From Massilia mucilaginosa (GTDB taxonomy: Bacteria > Pseudomonadota > Gammaproteobacteria > Burkholderiales > Burkholderiaceae_D), in assembly GCF_011682145.1 (NCBI RefSeq), contig NZ_WHJH01000044.1, positions 1-60,080 on the forward strand: a DNA stretch of 60,080 nucleotides, in the 5' to 3' direction. A program made the translations under genes and the position numbers. Within the stretch, counting starts at the first letter, position 1. Each line of letters starts with the position of its first letter. A model generated the notes under the pieces. The model was not told the DNA's origin and did not search any database. It worked only from the letters and a program-made list of their open reading frames with translations. Of the stretch, positions 34,746-43,873 are shown piece after piece.

Positions 34746-35432
34746 ATGAACCAAGTGCTCTTAATCGATGACGACGTTGAACTCGTCGGAATGTTCCGCG
34801 AATACCTGGAGCAGGAAGGATTTCGCGTCAGCTGCGCGCATGACGGCGAGGCCGGCGCGCGCGAGGCGCTGTCCGGAAGCAGCGCCATCGCGGTGCTCGA
34901 CGTGATGATGCCGCACATGAATGGCCTCGAGACCCTGCGCCGCATCCGCGCCCGCAGCCACATGCCGGTGCTCATGCTGACAGGGCGCGGCGACGACACC
35001 GACCGCATTCTCGGCCTGGAACTGGGCGCGGACGATTACGTGACCAAGCCGTGCACCCCGCGCGAACTGACAGCGCGCATCCGCGCCATCCTGCGCCGCA
35101 CCAACGCCCCGCGCGGCGATGGCGACGGCGTCACCATCAATGTCGGCAAGCTGTCGATGCAGCCGGCCCAGCGCCGCGCCAGCTGGGACGGCGCCGCGCT
35201 GGAACTGACCAGCACCGAATTCAACCTGCTTGAAGTCTTGGCGCGCAATGCGGGGCGCCCGGTCAGCAAGAACGATCTGTCCGAACAAGGCCTGGGACGG
35301 CCGATGGCGCGTTTCGACCGCAATATCGACGTCCACCTGAGCAGCCTGCGGCACAAGCTTGGCACCCTGGCCGATGGCCGCTCCTGCCTGCAAACCGTGT
35401 ACCGCCTCGGTTACCAGCTCATTCGCGACTAG
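34746..35432 (+). CDS. cpxR: CpxR-like response regulator (OmpR family)
   Basis: A 228-residue two-component regulator for envelope stress. The receiver domain (1-~118) has acidic pocket DDD near residues 8-10, phospho-acceptor Asp52 in AVLDVMMPHMNG, Thr in MLTGRG and Lys in VTKPC. The OmpR winged helix (~130-228) includes LELTSTEFNLLEVLARNAGRPVSKNDLSE and RHKLG...YRLGYQLI. Like E. coli CpxR it has ADDYVTKP followed by RELTARIRAILRR. It is followed 8 bases later by its kinase. Autoregulation is suggested by the upstream GTAAA-N5-GTAAA box. Confidence 0.92.
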   Translation: MNQVLLIDDDVELVGMFREYLEQEGFRVSCAHDGEAGAREALSGSSAIAVLDVMMPHMNGLETLRRIRARSHMPVLMLTGRGDDTDRILGLELGADDYVTKPCTPRELTARIRAILRRTNAPRGDGDGVTINVGKLSMQPAQRRASWDGAALELTSTEFNLLEVLARNAGRPVSKNDLSEQGLGRPMARFDRNIDVHLSSLRHKLGTLADGRSCLQTVYRLGYQLIRD

Positions 35433-35440
35433 GCGCTGGC

Positions 35441-36871
35441 ATGGGCCGCCTGTTCTGGAAGTTCTTTTTATCGATCCTGCTGGCGCAGCTGGCGGCGACG
35501 ATCGGCGTGGGCACCGTGTTCTGGCTGCGCGACCAGGCGCGCACGCAGGCGGTGGGCGACTCGCCGCGCGCGACCGGCATCGATAGCGGGCCGTCGGCCG
35601 AATTCATGATCGACACGGCGGCGGCCACGCTCAAACACGGCGGCAGCGCCGCGCTGCGCGAGCTGGTGGGCGGCACCACGCGCCACAACATTTTCGTCAT
35701 CGATGCGAACGGCCGCGAAATGCTGGGACGGACTGTCACGCCCGCGCTGCGCGCCCAGGCCGAACGCATGCTGGCGCATCCGGCGCGCCTGAATGTGGTG
35801 CGCATCTTGACGGCGCCGGACGGCGAGCGCTTCCTGGTGTTCGTGCGCTGGCTGGACCAGCGCGGACCGGATGGTGCGGGTCCGGGGCTGCGCCAGATGG
35901 CGCCGGGCGGCTTCGGCCCGGGGATGCGCGCGGGAGGGCCGGGCGAACCGCGCCGGCCGCCGCCGAACCGCCAGCTGCTGCCGTATATCACCATGACCGG
36001 CGCGACCCTGGCCAGCCTGCTGTTCGCGGCGCTGCTGGCGTGGTATTTTTCGCGCCCGATCCGGGCCTTGCGCGGTGCGTTCGAAGCGGCTGCCGGCGGC
36101 GACCTGTCGCCGCGCTTTGCCGAACTCAAAGGGGTGCGCGGCGATGAACTCAATGACCTGGGCCGCGATTTCGACCGCATGAGCGGCCAGTTGCGCACCC
36201 TGATGGATGGCCAGCGCCGCCTGCTGCACGACGTCTCGCACGAACTGCGCTCGCCGCTGGCCCGATTGCAGGCGGCCATCGGCCTGGCGCACCAGCAGCC
36301 CGACAAGGTCGGCGCGTCGTTGGAGCGCATCGAGCGCGAGAGCGTGCGCATGGACAAGCTGGTCGGCGAGCTGCTGACCTTGTCGCGCCTGGAAGTGCCG
36401 AACGCGCTGCCGCGCTACGAGGATATCTCCTTCATGGACCTGGTCGACGACATCGTGGCCGACGCCCGCTTCGAGGCCGAGCAGTGCGGGCGCCGCATCG
36501 CCCTGTCGGGGCAGGCGATTGTGACGGTGAACGGTGCCCCCGACCTGCTGTGGCGCGCCATCGAGAACGTGATCCGCAACGCCATCAAGCATAGTAGCGA
36601 GGGCGGTATGATCGAGATCGGCGTCAGCGCCGACGCCGACCGGGTGCAATTGTCGGTGTGCGACCGCGGGCCGGGGGTGGCGCAGGCCGACCTGGCGTCG
36701 ATCTTCCAGCCGTTTTTTCGCTCGCATGCGGCCAGCAACAACGTCGACGGGCATGGCCTGGGGCTGGCGATTGCGCAGCGTGTCGTCGAGGCCCATCAAG
36801 GCACGATCCGGGCCAGCAATCGCGCAGGCGGCGGGCTGCGGGTCGATATCTTGCTGCCGCTACGAGCTTAG
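35441..36871 (+). CDS. cpxA: CpxA-like sensor histidine kinase
   Basis: A 476-residue inner-membrane kinase. TM1 is at ~5-27. A periplasmic sensor (~28-180) ends in a Gly/Pro-rich stretch (GPGLRQMAPGGFGPGMRAGG). TM2 is at ~186-205 and HAMP at ~205-260. The HisKA phospho-His is His267 in LHDVSHELRSPLARL. The ATPase domain has the N box (ENVIRNAIKHS), G1 (CDRGPGV) and G2 (GHGLGLAIAQRVVEAH). It phosphorylates the CpxR-like regulator just upstream, and the nearby CpxP-like protein probably restrains it. Confidence 0.92.
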   Translation: MGRLFWKFFLSILLAQLAATIGVGTVFWLRDQARTQAVGDSPRATGIDSGPSAEFMIDTAAATLKHGGSAALRELVGGTTRHNIFVIDANGREMLGRTVTPALRAQAERMLAHPARLNVVRILTAPDGERFLVFVRWLDQRGPDGAGPGLRQMAPGGFGPGMRAGGPGEPRRPPPNRQLLPYITMTGATLASLLFAALLAWYFSRPIRALRGAFEAAAGGDLSPRFAELKGVRGDELNDLGRDFDRMSGQLRTLMDGQRRLLHDVSHELRSPLARLQAAIGLAHQQPDKVGASLERIERESVRMDKLVGELLTLSRLEVPNALPRYEDISFMDLVDDIVADARFEAEQCGRRIALSGQAIVTVNGAPDLLWRAIENVIRNAIKHSSEGGMIEIGVSADADRVQLSVCDRGPGVAQADLASIFQPFFRSHAASNNVDGHGLGLAIAQRVVEAHQGTIRASNRAGGGLRVDILLPLRA

Positions 36872-36872
36872 C

Positions 36873-37259
36873 TCAGGCAGTTGGAGAAGGCGTTGGCCAG
36901 TAGTCCGCTGCAAGTGCCACGAGCAGGCATGCCGCCACGACGAGATCGGCACTGACCACCCGGCCGATCGAAAAATTATAGTCCCCTGCCCACCACGCAA
37001 GCATCAGGAACGATGTTACGCTAACCAGTCCCGCAAAATAGGCAAGCGGGCGATAGGCGGGAATGAGCGCGGCAGCGATGAGCAGCAATCCGACCAGCCC
37101 GAACATGACGGCGCGATGCTGCATCAGGATGAGCAGGTTCCGGTCGTGCAGGCGCACGCCGTAAAGCTGCGCGAGCGACGATTCGCCCAGCACGCCCGTT
37201 ACAGGGATGAGGTGAATGAGTGCGGCGACGATCAACATGGCAGGGATAAGCCGTTGCAT
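36873..37259 (-). CDS. small four-helix inner-membrane protein
   Basis: A 128-residue hydrophobic protein with four likely TM helices (about residues 4-22, 48-67, 71-90, 100-119) and almost no soluble part. I do not recognise a specific function. Convergent with cpxA (1-base gap) and divergent from an AraC-type regulator 31 bases away, which may control it. Confidence 0.7.
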   Translation of the reverse strand: MQRLIPAMLIVAALIHLIPVTGVLGESSLAQLYGVRLHDRNLLILMQHRAVMFGLVGLLLIAAALIPAYRPLAYFAGLVSVTSFLMLAWWAGDYNFSIGRVVSADLVVAACLLVALAADYWPTPSPTA

Positions 37260-37290
37260 TGTATTTTCCTCGATTGGTGGGGTTTTCGAC

Positions 37291-38154
37291 GTGAACGATT
37301 CTAACGACGGCCCGCTCGCGGCGCTTTCAAAAACGAGCTGCGGGCAGCCGGCGCGTTCGTTGCTGGTGAGTTGGAACGCGCGCGCACTTTACCTCGGGCC
37401 GGCAATGCATCTGGCTGCACACCGGAACGCGGTAGGGGTACTGGCAATCGGGCTCGATGGGCAGCTGGGCGTAGCGCTCGATCCGGCAGACCCCGGGCGC
37501 GGCTTCTCCGACTGCAGGACCGCGCTCATCGCACCGAATCAGTTGCACTTGCTGGCAATGGCAGGAGGACAGTACGCCTTCTTGTATGTCGACGCGCTCA
37601 GCGACGACCTGAAAACGCTGCAAGGACGGTGCCGTCGCCGGGTCGGGACGGTCGGCTTCGACCTCGACAACGAAGATGCGCTGATCGCCCTGTTGGCCGG
37701 GATGGATCGCAGCGCCGAAGGCTGGCGCGCCACAAGCGAGCGGCTCGCTGCCGTGCTGTCCCTGGCGCCCTCATGTACGGACGCGCGCATCCGCAAGGTC
37801 GCCGACGCTTTACTGGCATCGCCATCCGATGCGACCAACGCGGCGGAGCATGCGCGCAGGGTGGGCCTGTCTTCCTCGCGGTTTCAGCATCTTTTCAAGG
37901 CGCAGACAGGTGTTTCGTTACGTCGCTATCGGTTGTGGGCTCGACTGCAAGCGACAATGTCTGGCGTGATGGACGGTATGACGCTCACGCATGCGGCACA
38001 TGCAGCGGGCTTTTCCAGCTCCGCTCACCTTAGCGCCGCCTTCAAGGCCATGTTCGGGCTTCCCCTGACAGCGCTGCTAAGCGGCGGCATGCAATTCGTG
38101 CGCACCAATCTGCCCGATGCTGAAAAGGGAAGCGAAAAATCAGCCAGTTCCTAG
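37291..38154 (+). CDS. AraC family transcriptional regulator
   Basis: A 287-residue regulator. The C-terminal AraC DNA-binding domain has two HTH motifs: VGLSSSRFQHLFKAQTGVSLRRYRLWARL (~190-218) and THAAHAAGFSSSAHLSAAFKAMFGLPL (~233-259). The N-terminal ligand domain is not recognisable. I chose GTG 37291 (GGTGGGG upstream) because an in-frame ATG at 37216 would overlap the divergent membrane-protein gene. Its 3' end overlaps the convergent gene at 38140 by 15 bases. Confidence 0.85.
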   Translation: MNDSNDGPLAALSKTSCGQPARSLLVSWNARALYLGPAMHLAAHRNAVGVLAIGLDGQLGVALDPADPGRGFSDCRTALIAPNQLHLLAMAGGQYAFLYVDALSDDLKTLQGRCRRRVGTVGFDLDNEDALIALLAGMDRSAEGWRATSERLAAVLSLAPSCTDARIRKVADALLASPSDATNAAEHARRVGLSSSRFQHLFKAQTGVSLRRYRLWARLQATMSGVMDGMTLTHAAHAAGFSSSAHLSAAFKAMFGLPLTALLSGGMQFVRTNLPDAEKGSEKSASS

Positions 38155-38718
38155 GCCGTTCAATTGACGCACATCGCCCGCCGCATCGGGCTTCTCGTCC
38201 AGGCCGGAATCATGCTGCGTTGGCTGGCGAAAGATGTAGATCCCGAAAATCCTCTGCGAGGACGCCCGTTCCAGCGGTTCGAATTCGGCGCCGAAAGCCA
38301 GGCCCGTGATCGCGCTGTCTTTCGGGTAATGCATATCTTCGTCCTGGTCGAAGACCACGTCGCAAAACTCGGTCACGCCGGCCAGTTCATCACCGATGCG
38401 AACTTTTCCGAACAGGGTGCCCGCATAGCCGTTGAAGAGCGCAATCGTTGCCAGCGTGCCCTGGTCGTCAAAATGCAGTTCGACCGCGCCGCGCCGATAA
38501 TAGAACGATGGCCCCTGTCGCTCACCATACGATGCCGCCGACGGCACCTGGAGCCAGCCGTCGCATTGCGCAACCGCGTCGCGCAAGGAGCCGCAGGCGC
38601 TGTCCCAACGCAGCACGCGCGCAAAAATGGAGCGCGCCTGCGTCAGGTGCACGCCCAGTTGAAAGCCCGCAGCGCCCTCGCCAGGCACGATGTCGGCATG
38701 CAGATCGACCGTATTCAT
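38140..38718 (-). CDS. hypothetical cytoplasmic protein
   Basis: A 192-residue protein with no signal peptide, no TM segment and no motif I recognise. It is mixed alpha/beta with acidic patches (VFDQDEDMHYP). The ADIVPGEGAAGFQLGVHLTQARS opening resembles small orphan or immunity-type proteins, but that is only an impression. The coding frame is open throughout with normal high-GC third positions. Its stop lies inside the 3' end of the convergent AraC gene. Confidence 0.65.
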   Translation of the reverse strand: MNTVDLHADIVPGEGAAGFQLGVHLTQARSIFARVLRWDSACGSLRDAVAQCDGWLQVPSAASYGERQGPSFYYRRGAVELHFDDQGTLATIALFNGYAGTLFGKVRIGDELAGVTEFCDVVFDQDEDMHYPKDSAITGLAFGAEFEPLERASSQRIFGIYIFRQPTQHDSGLDEKPDAAGDVRQLNGLGTG

Positions 38719-38863
38719 TGATTCCCTTTCATGGCGCGCAACCGCTCACGCTCTCGATATATATACAGTGTTGTAACATTCATCTCCCAAGTTGCCGGTT
38801 CTCGTGTGTTGTGTTGATCGATCACAGCAAAAGCACCCGTCGGTGTTTGGCACACGCTGGCTC

Positions 38864-38875
38864 CTGATTAATCAG
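38864..38875. promoter_or_regulatory. perfect 12-bp palindrome before the HAD gene
   Basis: CTGATTAATCAG is a perfect palindrome ending 7 bases before the ATG of the HAD-like gene, in a 164-base gap that is AT-rich at 38755-38775 (TCGATATATATACAG). It could be a repressor site or a small hairpin masking the start. No regulator can be named. Confidence 0.3.
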
Positions 38876-38882
38876 ATCGTAC

Positions 38883-39410
38883 ATGAAACCAATAATCTTC
38901 CTCGACGTCGATGACGTACTGGCAATCAGCCGGGAATTCACAAGCTACCAGGTGCTGACCATCTTCAAATCCGGTGATCTGGACAGCTGGCCGGAACTGT
39001 GGGACGGCCTCCTGTGCGCGCAGGCGCGCCGCAACCTGGCAGCGCTGCACGGCGAGTTCGATGCGCAGTACGTAGTCAGTTCATCATGGTCCCACTATCT
39101 GACGCGCGATCAAATGCGGGAAGTGTTCAATCGCTGCCAACTCCGGTTTGTCGCGGACAATCTGCACGAGGCGTGGACCACGCCGAAGCGCAGCGAATGG
39201 TCGCGTCACGACGAGATCCACGGCTGGACCATTGACCATTTGCAGTTCGGGCGCCGCGTGCTCGTCCTTGATGACGACCAGAGCGGAGCAAGTTTACGCG
39301 GATCGTCCCTGTTCGGCAGGGGCATGGTTGTGCTGTGCAAGCCGTGGGTGGGATTTGACGGTGGCAAGCTGTCCGAGGCACAGCGCCTGCTGCGTGCGCA
39401 GCCAACTTAG
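38883..39410 (+). CDS. HAD-like domain protein
   Basis: A 175-residue protein of the HAD_18-like group. It opens with IIFLDVDDVLAIS (DxD nucleophile motif, Asp at about 7 and 9) and ends its core with RRVLVLDDDQSGASL, the acidic motif that would hold Mg2+. SSSWSHY around residue 67 is the motif II Ser region. Probably a phosphatase-type or nucleic-acid-end-processing hydrolase; the substrate is not deducible. Convergent with comEC (4-base overlap). Confidence 0.75.
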   Translation: MKPIIFLDVDDVLAISREFTSYQVLTIFKSGDLDSWPELWDGLLCAQARRNLAALHGEFDAQYVVSSSWSHYLTRDQMREVFNRCQLRFVADNLHEAWTTPKRSEWSRHDEIHGWTIDHLQFGRRVLVLDDDQSGASLRGSSLFGRGMVVLCKPWVGFDGGKLSEAQRLLRAQPT

Positions 39411-41764
39411 CGCCCGTACCAGTAGCGCGCGTGTTCTCGCCGATATTGTTCAGGGACGAAGCCACGGGCTGAGTCGAGCATGATCGCCCCCGATTCATCC
39501 GTGCGCAGGCGTTCGATTCCGAGCTTTTCATAGCGCTCCACCACTTCCCTCTTGGGATGGCGATAACGGTTGCGATAGCCCACCTGAAACAGCACCAGGC
39601 GTGGCTGCACCGCCGCCAGGAAGGCCGGCGTCGACGACGTACCACTGCCGTGATGCGGCGCCAGCAAAACGGCGGCGCGCAGCAGCGGCGCCGACCCGGC
39701 CACCAGTTGCGCCTCCTGCGCCGCTTCAATGTCGCCCGCCAGCAGGATCGCATTCTCGCCGGCGGTCACGCGCAGCACGCAGCCGCGCGCATTCGGCCTC
39801 AAGCGGGGGTCGTCGTAACTTGCCATGGCCGGATGCAGCATCTCGAAGCGCACGCCATCCCAGGTCCACTGCTGCCCACCGGCGCAGCGGATGTGGCGCG
39901 GCGCGGCCTTGACGATCGCATGGTCGTGCCACAGCGACGACGCCACCCAGCCCACGCCAATCGCATCGAGCAGGGTGAGCGCGCCGCCGGCGTGGTCGAT
40001 GTCGCTGTGGCTGACGACGACGCCATCCAGAACGCCGATGCCGCGCGCCCTGAGGTACGGCAAGATCACCCGGTTGGCCCCGTTCGACTCGGGCGTGTAC
40101 GCGGGACCGGTATCGTACAGCAGCCGGTGTCCGCTGGTTTCGATCAGCAGCGCCATGCCCTGCCCGACATCGAACGCGGTCACCCTCACCTCGCCCGGTG
40201 GCGGATGGGTGGGCTGGGCGGTCAGCAGCGGGAGCCACGCGGCCAACCCGGTCCAGCGATGCGGCCAGCCGCGCGGAGCGAGCATCCATAAAGTGCCGAT
40301 GGCGGCAAACGCGAACAGCCACGGCTCCGGGCTCGGCGCGCTCCACACCGCAAAGCGCGATCCCGCGCACCAGCTCAGCACCCAGGCCAGCGCCTGCACG
40401 GCGTAATGGGCCACGTTGAGCAGCAAGGTCGATAGTGGCGCCGGCAGCATGCTGCCCGCCAGCGCGAGCGGCGTGACGATGAAGCTGACAACCGGGATCG
40501 CCAGCGCGTTGGCCAGGGGGCTGACCAGCGACACCTGCGAAAACAGCAGCATCGTCAGCGGCACCAGCGCCAGCGTGACCACATACTGCGTGTGCGCGCC
40601 GACGAGCAGCATGGCGCGCCAGCGCGGTTGGGCAGCGGCGGTGCGGCCGGTCGTGGCGTACAAGATGGCCGCCACCGCCCCGAACGAGAGCCAGAAACCG
40701 GGCGAGGTAATCGCCCACGGGTCGATCAGGACCACCACGCCAAGCGCCATGCACAGCACTTGCGACACCTGCGTGAGGCGGCCGAACCAGAGCGCGGCGG
40801 CCACCACCGCCAGCATGTACAGGGTGCGCTGTGCCGGTACGCCGAAGCCGGCCAGCAGCACGTACACCAGCGCCACCACGGCGCCGGTCAGAGCGGCGAC
40901 CTTCTGGGCCGGCATGCGCAGCGGCAGCTGGGCGCCGGTGAAGAACGAGCGGCGCCACAGGAACGACGCGAGCGAGGCAAACAGCCCGGCGACCATCGTA
41001 ATATGCAGCCCTGAGATCGAAATCAGATGCCCCACGCCGGTTCGGTTGAAGACATCCCAGTCGGCCTGGCCGATCGAGCGCTGGTCGCCGACCACCAGCG
41101 CCACGATCACGCCCGCGTATTCCTTGTCCGCCAGCGCGCGCAGTATGCGTTCGCGCAGCGTGGCGCGGCAATGTTCGACCAGGTTGGAAAAGCCGGCCAC
41201 GAAGCTGTCCAGGCGCCTGTTCTTGTCGCCCGCCGGCCGCACGTAGCCGGTGGCGCGTACGCCCTGCTCCAGCAGCCACGCTTCGTAATCGAAGCCGTGC
41301 GGATTGGCGTTGCCATGCGGGCGTTGCAGGCGCACGACCAGCTGCCAGCGCTCGCCGGGCCGCACGTCGGCCACCGGCTGCACCGCGTCACGGTAGCCGG
41401 CATACCACGACAGCGACACGCGCGGCGGCACCCTGGCCGCGTCGCCCAACACCCGTTCGACCTTGAGATTGAAACGTACGCCCTGCTCGAAGCGGTGCGG
41501 CAGGCTGTCGATGGTGCCGACGACCGTGATATCGCGGCCCTCGTCGGCCCTGGCCAGTTCCGGCCCCAACGCCAGCTGCGCGAGCAGCGCGGCCCAGCAA
41601 AACCCTGTCAACGCGCCAGCCATGGCGATTCCGAGAACGCCGCGCAGGAAGCACAGCAGGAACGCGACAGCGGCCAAAGCCGCGATGGTCGATGGCGATG
41701 GCAACTCCGCCTGGACTTGCAGCACGGCGGCACCACAGGCAAATCCAAGGATGGCAACGCGCAT
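39407..41764 (-). CDS. comEC: ComEC/Rec2 DNA-uptake channel protein
   Basis: A 785-residue inner-membrane protein that conducts single-stranded DNA into the cytoplasm during natural transformation. Domains: N-terminal hydrophobic helices, DUF4131 soluble region (~60-200), Competence domain with many TM helices (~225-500, starting NRTGVGHLISISGLHITMVAG), and a C-terminal metallo-beta-lactamase-like domain (~525-785). That domain has VVSHSDIDHAGG and LLAPHHGSGTSS, so it is probably the nuclease. In related genomes it directly follows tatD; here about 4 kb of other genes separate them. Confidence 0.92.
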   Translation of the reverse strand: MRVAILGFACGAAVLQVQAELPSPSTIAALAAVAFLLCFLRGVLGIAMAGALTGFCWAALLAQLALGPELARADEGRDITVVGTIDSLPHRFEQGVRFNLKVERVLGDAARVPPRVSLSWYAGYRDAVQPVADVRPGERWQLVVRLQRPHGNANPHGFDYEAWLLEQGVRATGYVRPAGDKNRRLDSFVAGFSNLVEHCRATLRERILRALADKEYAGVIVALVVGDQRSIGQADWDVFNRTGVGHLISISGLHITMVAGLFASLASFLWRRSFFTGAQLPLRMPAQKVAALTGAVVALVYVLLAGFGVPAQRTLYMLAVVAAALWFGRLTQVSQVLCMALGVVVLIDPWAITSPGFWLSFGAVAAILYATTGRTAAAQPRWRAMLLVGAHTQYVVTLALVPLTMLLFSQVSLVSPLANALAIPVVSFIVTPLALAGSMLPAPLSTLLLNVAHYAVQALAWVLSWCAGSRFAVWSAPSPEPWLFAFAAIGTLWMLAPRGWPHRWTGLAAWLPLLTAQPTHPPPGEVRVTAFDVGQGMALLIETSGHRLLYDTGPAYTPESNGANRVILPYLRARGIGVLDGVVVSHSDIDHAGGALTLLDAIGVGWVASSLWHDHAIVKAAPRHIRCAGGQQWTWDGVRFEMLHPAMASYDDPRLRPNARGCVLRVTAGENAILLAGDIEAAQEAQLVAGSAPLLRAAVLLAPHHGSGTSSTPAFLAAVQPRLVLFQVGYRNRYRHPKREVVERYEKLGIERLRTDESGAIMLDSARGFVPEQYRREHARYWYGR

Positions 41765-41831
41765 GGCTCACTGGTGGCTTGGACAAAACCCCCAGCATGT
41801 CTCAGGACACCGTGCCCGGTCTTGGGGCGCA

Positions 41832-41905
41832 TCAGTCTTTGGGGACTTTGGTGAGAAAGCCCGCGAAAGCAGGCACCAGGTTTTCCGCCATGGCAAAACC
41901 GTCTC
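41832..41905 (-). pseudogene. 3' remnant of a second alpha/beta hydrolase
   Basis: On the minus strand the bases ending at the TGA 41832-41834 read FAMAENLVPAFAGFLTKVPKD-stop. The intact hydrolase at 42905 ends FPLAPTLVPAVAGFLNKVSKE. Upstream of this stump the similarity stops where the AT-rich islet begins (about 41905). It is best explained as the remaining end of a paralogue or duplicated 3' end; the rest of the gene is absent. Confidence 0.5.
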
Positions 41906-42018
41906 CGCACATATTCTCTATATTAAGTATCAACGTAGACAATGGTATTTCAAAAATGATATTGAGAACTGGAAGCGCCCGGAACAGGCATACGTAGCCG
42001 ATGTTATGACCCGCAGCC

Positions 42019-42027
42019 TGTTATACT
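42019..42027 (+). promoter_or_regulatory. extended -10 promoter of the AT-rich islet gene
   Basis: TGTTATACT is an extended -10 element. Transcription would start near 42034, just before the gene below. The -35 region (about 41999-42004) is weak, as is usual for extended -10 promoters. Confidence 0.4.
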
Positions 42028-42057
42028 GCATCAACGACGATTATGCTGGAGAATGAC

Positions 42058-42807
42058 TTGACAAAAAAAGAACAATCCGTTGCTGATACCTTTCATAAAT
42101 TTTTGAAAATGAAGGCAAATAGGAGCTCAGTTGAATTTGTCGACTTCAGCCTAAATGGCCAAGATAGAGATGCCGCCGCCGACTATCTTTTCGCAAGCGG
42201 AAGCCGGTTCACGCTCGTAGAGTATAAACACGAGGAAACTGATATATCCGCTGAAGCGGCTAAGTGGCGGCGCGGGAATTTGTGTGAGTTCCTCGAATTA
42301 CAAAAGCACAGGCGGCGAAAGAAACAACACGACCAGTGCCATTACATCGCATGGAAAGCCGTCGACAAGGACTTACGGTTTAACATCTACAGGCATGAAG
42401 TTTGCAATACGTCGATTTTCAAATCAAGCACCAGACTAAAGTGCGCCCTCCCACGTACCGACACCCGGATTACAGGAACAAGTTTTGCGGAAAACTTCCT
42501 GAGTGGCCAGCAAAGCATTCCCATAGAAGAGTTCGAAGACTATTTGGAATGGTTAATGAAGCATGCAAGTAACGCCGAGACGAGCACAGTACAGTTAGCT
42601 GCAGTCAATTTGAATGAGAATATCTTTTCAATGGAAGAGTTTGATTCGGTTCGTGCTGCGTATGAATGGATGGAAAATCAAAAAGCGATACTCCAAAGTA
42701 AGTATGGAAGCTCGGGGCCTCAAGCTACAAAGGCGCCTCCTGATCAAGCCTCTGGAACTGATGTCGATAGCGCCGCGATGACGTCGAAAAAATCCAAGAT
42801 CAAGTAA
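42058..42807 (+). CDS. hypothetical protein, possible PD-(D/E)xK-fold nuclease, horizontally acquired
   Basis: About 249 residues from TTG 42058, which has GGAG six bases upstream (ATG 42043 would add five residues but lacks a ribosome binding site). Base composition is strikingly AT-rich against its neighbours, a sign of transfer. The N-terminal part has a pattern typical of PD-(D/E)xK nucleases: DAAADYLFASG, then a strand with FTLVEYKHE (Glu and Lys two apart, residues 60/62 counting from the ATG). A basic stretch KHRRRKKQHD follows. The C-terminal part is charged and helical with a Ser/Lys tail. It stands alone between a hydrolase stump and an intact hydrolase. A defence or restriction role is possible but unproven. 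Confidence 0.6.
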   Translation: MTKKEQSVADTFHKFLKMKANRSSVEFVDFSLNGQDRDAAADYLFASGSRFTLVEYKHEETDISAEAAKWRRGNLCEFLELQKHRRRKKQHDQCHYIAWKAVDKDLRFNIYRHEVCNTSIFKSSTRLKCALPRTDTRITGTSFAENFLSGQQSIPIEEFEDYLEWLMKHASNAETSTVQLAAVNLNENIFSMEEFDSVRAAYEWMENQKAILQSKYGSSGPQATKAPPDQASGTDVDSAAMTSKKSKIK

Positions 42808-42904
42808 GTGAATCGTGAAACTTGCGGCGTAAATTTAGCGGGAAACAATAGGTTGTCAATCGGACGATCGGGTGGCGACGCGATCCCCAGCGCCGCCCAC
42901 TGTA

Positions 42905-43873
42905 TCATTTGATCTGTGTTTCCTTAGAGACCTTGTTCAGAAACCCGGCAACGGCCGGCACGAGCGTCGGCGCAAGTGGAAACTTGGGATCGATATACAT
43001 TGGGGTCTGGCTGGCCTTATCAGGCGGCGCTTCTTTCAGGACGTGATTCATGCCCTTCACCACGACCAGTTGCGCATCCGGCTTTGCCTTGTGCAGCAGT
43101 CCGGCCTCGCTGACCGCCACCTGCAGATCGGTGCTGCCCTGGACCAGCAGGACCGGCATCTTCAGGTCCTTGATGGCCGTCGCAGGGACGTACCTGAACC
43201 AGGAAATCAGGTAGGGCTGCACGCTGGGCCGATACAGCGTGGCCAGTTCGGGCGGCACCTTGACGGCCTCGCGCCCCGCCTCCAGCTCCGCCAGAATGCG
43301 CTCGCTTTCCTTGTCCAGCGGTGCTGGCAACGCCGTCGCCAGCTGCTCGCGCAATACGGTCGAGGCGCCGCGCGCCACGCCGGCAATCGACACATACGCC
43401 TTCGCATCACCGGCCTTGGCCGCCAGCATGCCGATCAGGGCGCCCTCGCTGTGACCGACCACGCTCACGTGCGAGAAGCGCTTGTCGGCCTTGAGCATCG
43501 CCAGCCACGCCGTGGCATCATCAATATAGGTATCAAAGCGCAGGTCTGCCTCTTTGGCAACGGCTGCCACGCTGGCGGCAACGCCACGCTTGTCGAAGCG
43601 CACGCTGGCCACGCCGGCGTCGGCCAGCCCTTGCGCCAGCAGGCGCAGGCTGTCATTTTTCATGCCGGGGGCATTGCCATCGCGGTCGGTCGGGCCGGAG
43701 CCTGCGATGATCAGCGCGACCGGAACCGGTCCGGAAGCTTTCGGCAGCGACAATGTACCGGCGAGGGCGCCGCTGCCGGTACGCAGTTCGATCGCCTGCT
43801 CGCTTGCGGCCGCGCCGACGCACACGGCGAACAGCAGGCAGGTATTCCACTTCCATCGTCCGATTGCTGGCAT
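42905..43873 (-). CDS. secreted alpha/beta hydrolase
   Basis: A 322-residue alpha/beta hydrolase with a signal peptide (~1-24, ending GAAAS). The oxyanion region is ALIIAGSGPTDRDGN, the nucleophile Ser is in VVGHSEGALIGML (~142), the Asp is probably in LLVQGSTDLQV (~245) and the His is in GMNHVLKEAP (~275). It is of the type annotated as prolyl-oligopeptidase-like or serine aminopeptidase S33. Periplasmic esterase or peptidase activity is plausible. The 3' end of a related gene survives at 41832-41905 on the other side of the AT-rich islet. Confidence 0.85.
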   Translation of the reverse strand: MPAIGRWKWNTCLLFAVCVGAAASEQAIELRTGSGALAGTLSLPKASGPVPVALIIAGSGPTDRDGNAPGMKNDSLRLLAQGLADAGVASVRFDKRGVAASVAAVAKEADLRFDTYIDDATAWLAMLKADKRFSHVSVVGHSEGALIGMLAAKAGDAKAYVSIAGVARGASTVLREQLATALPAPLDKESERILAELEAGREAVKVPPELATLYRPSVQPYLISWFRYVPATAIKDLKMPVLLVQGSTDLQVAVSEAGLLHKAKPDAQLVVVKGMNHVLKEAPPDKASQTPMYIDPKFPLAPTLVPAVAGFLNKVSKETQIK

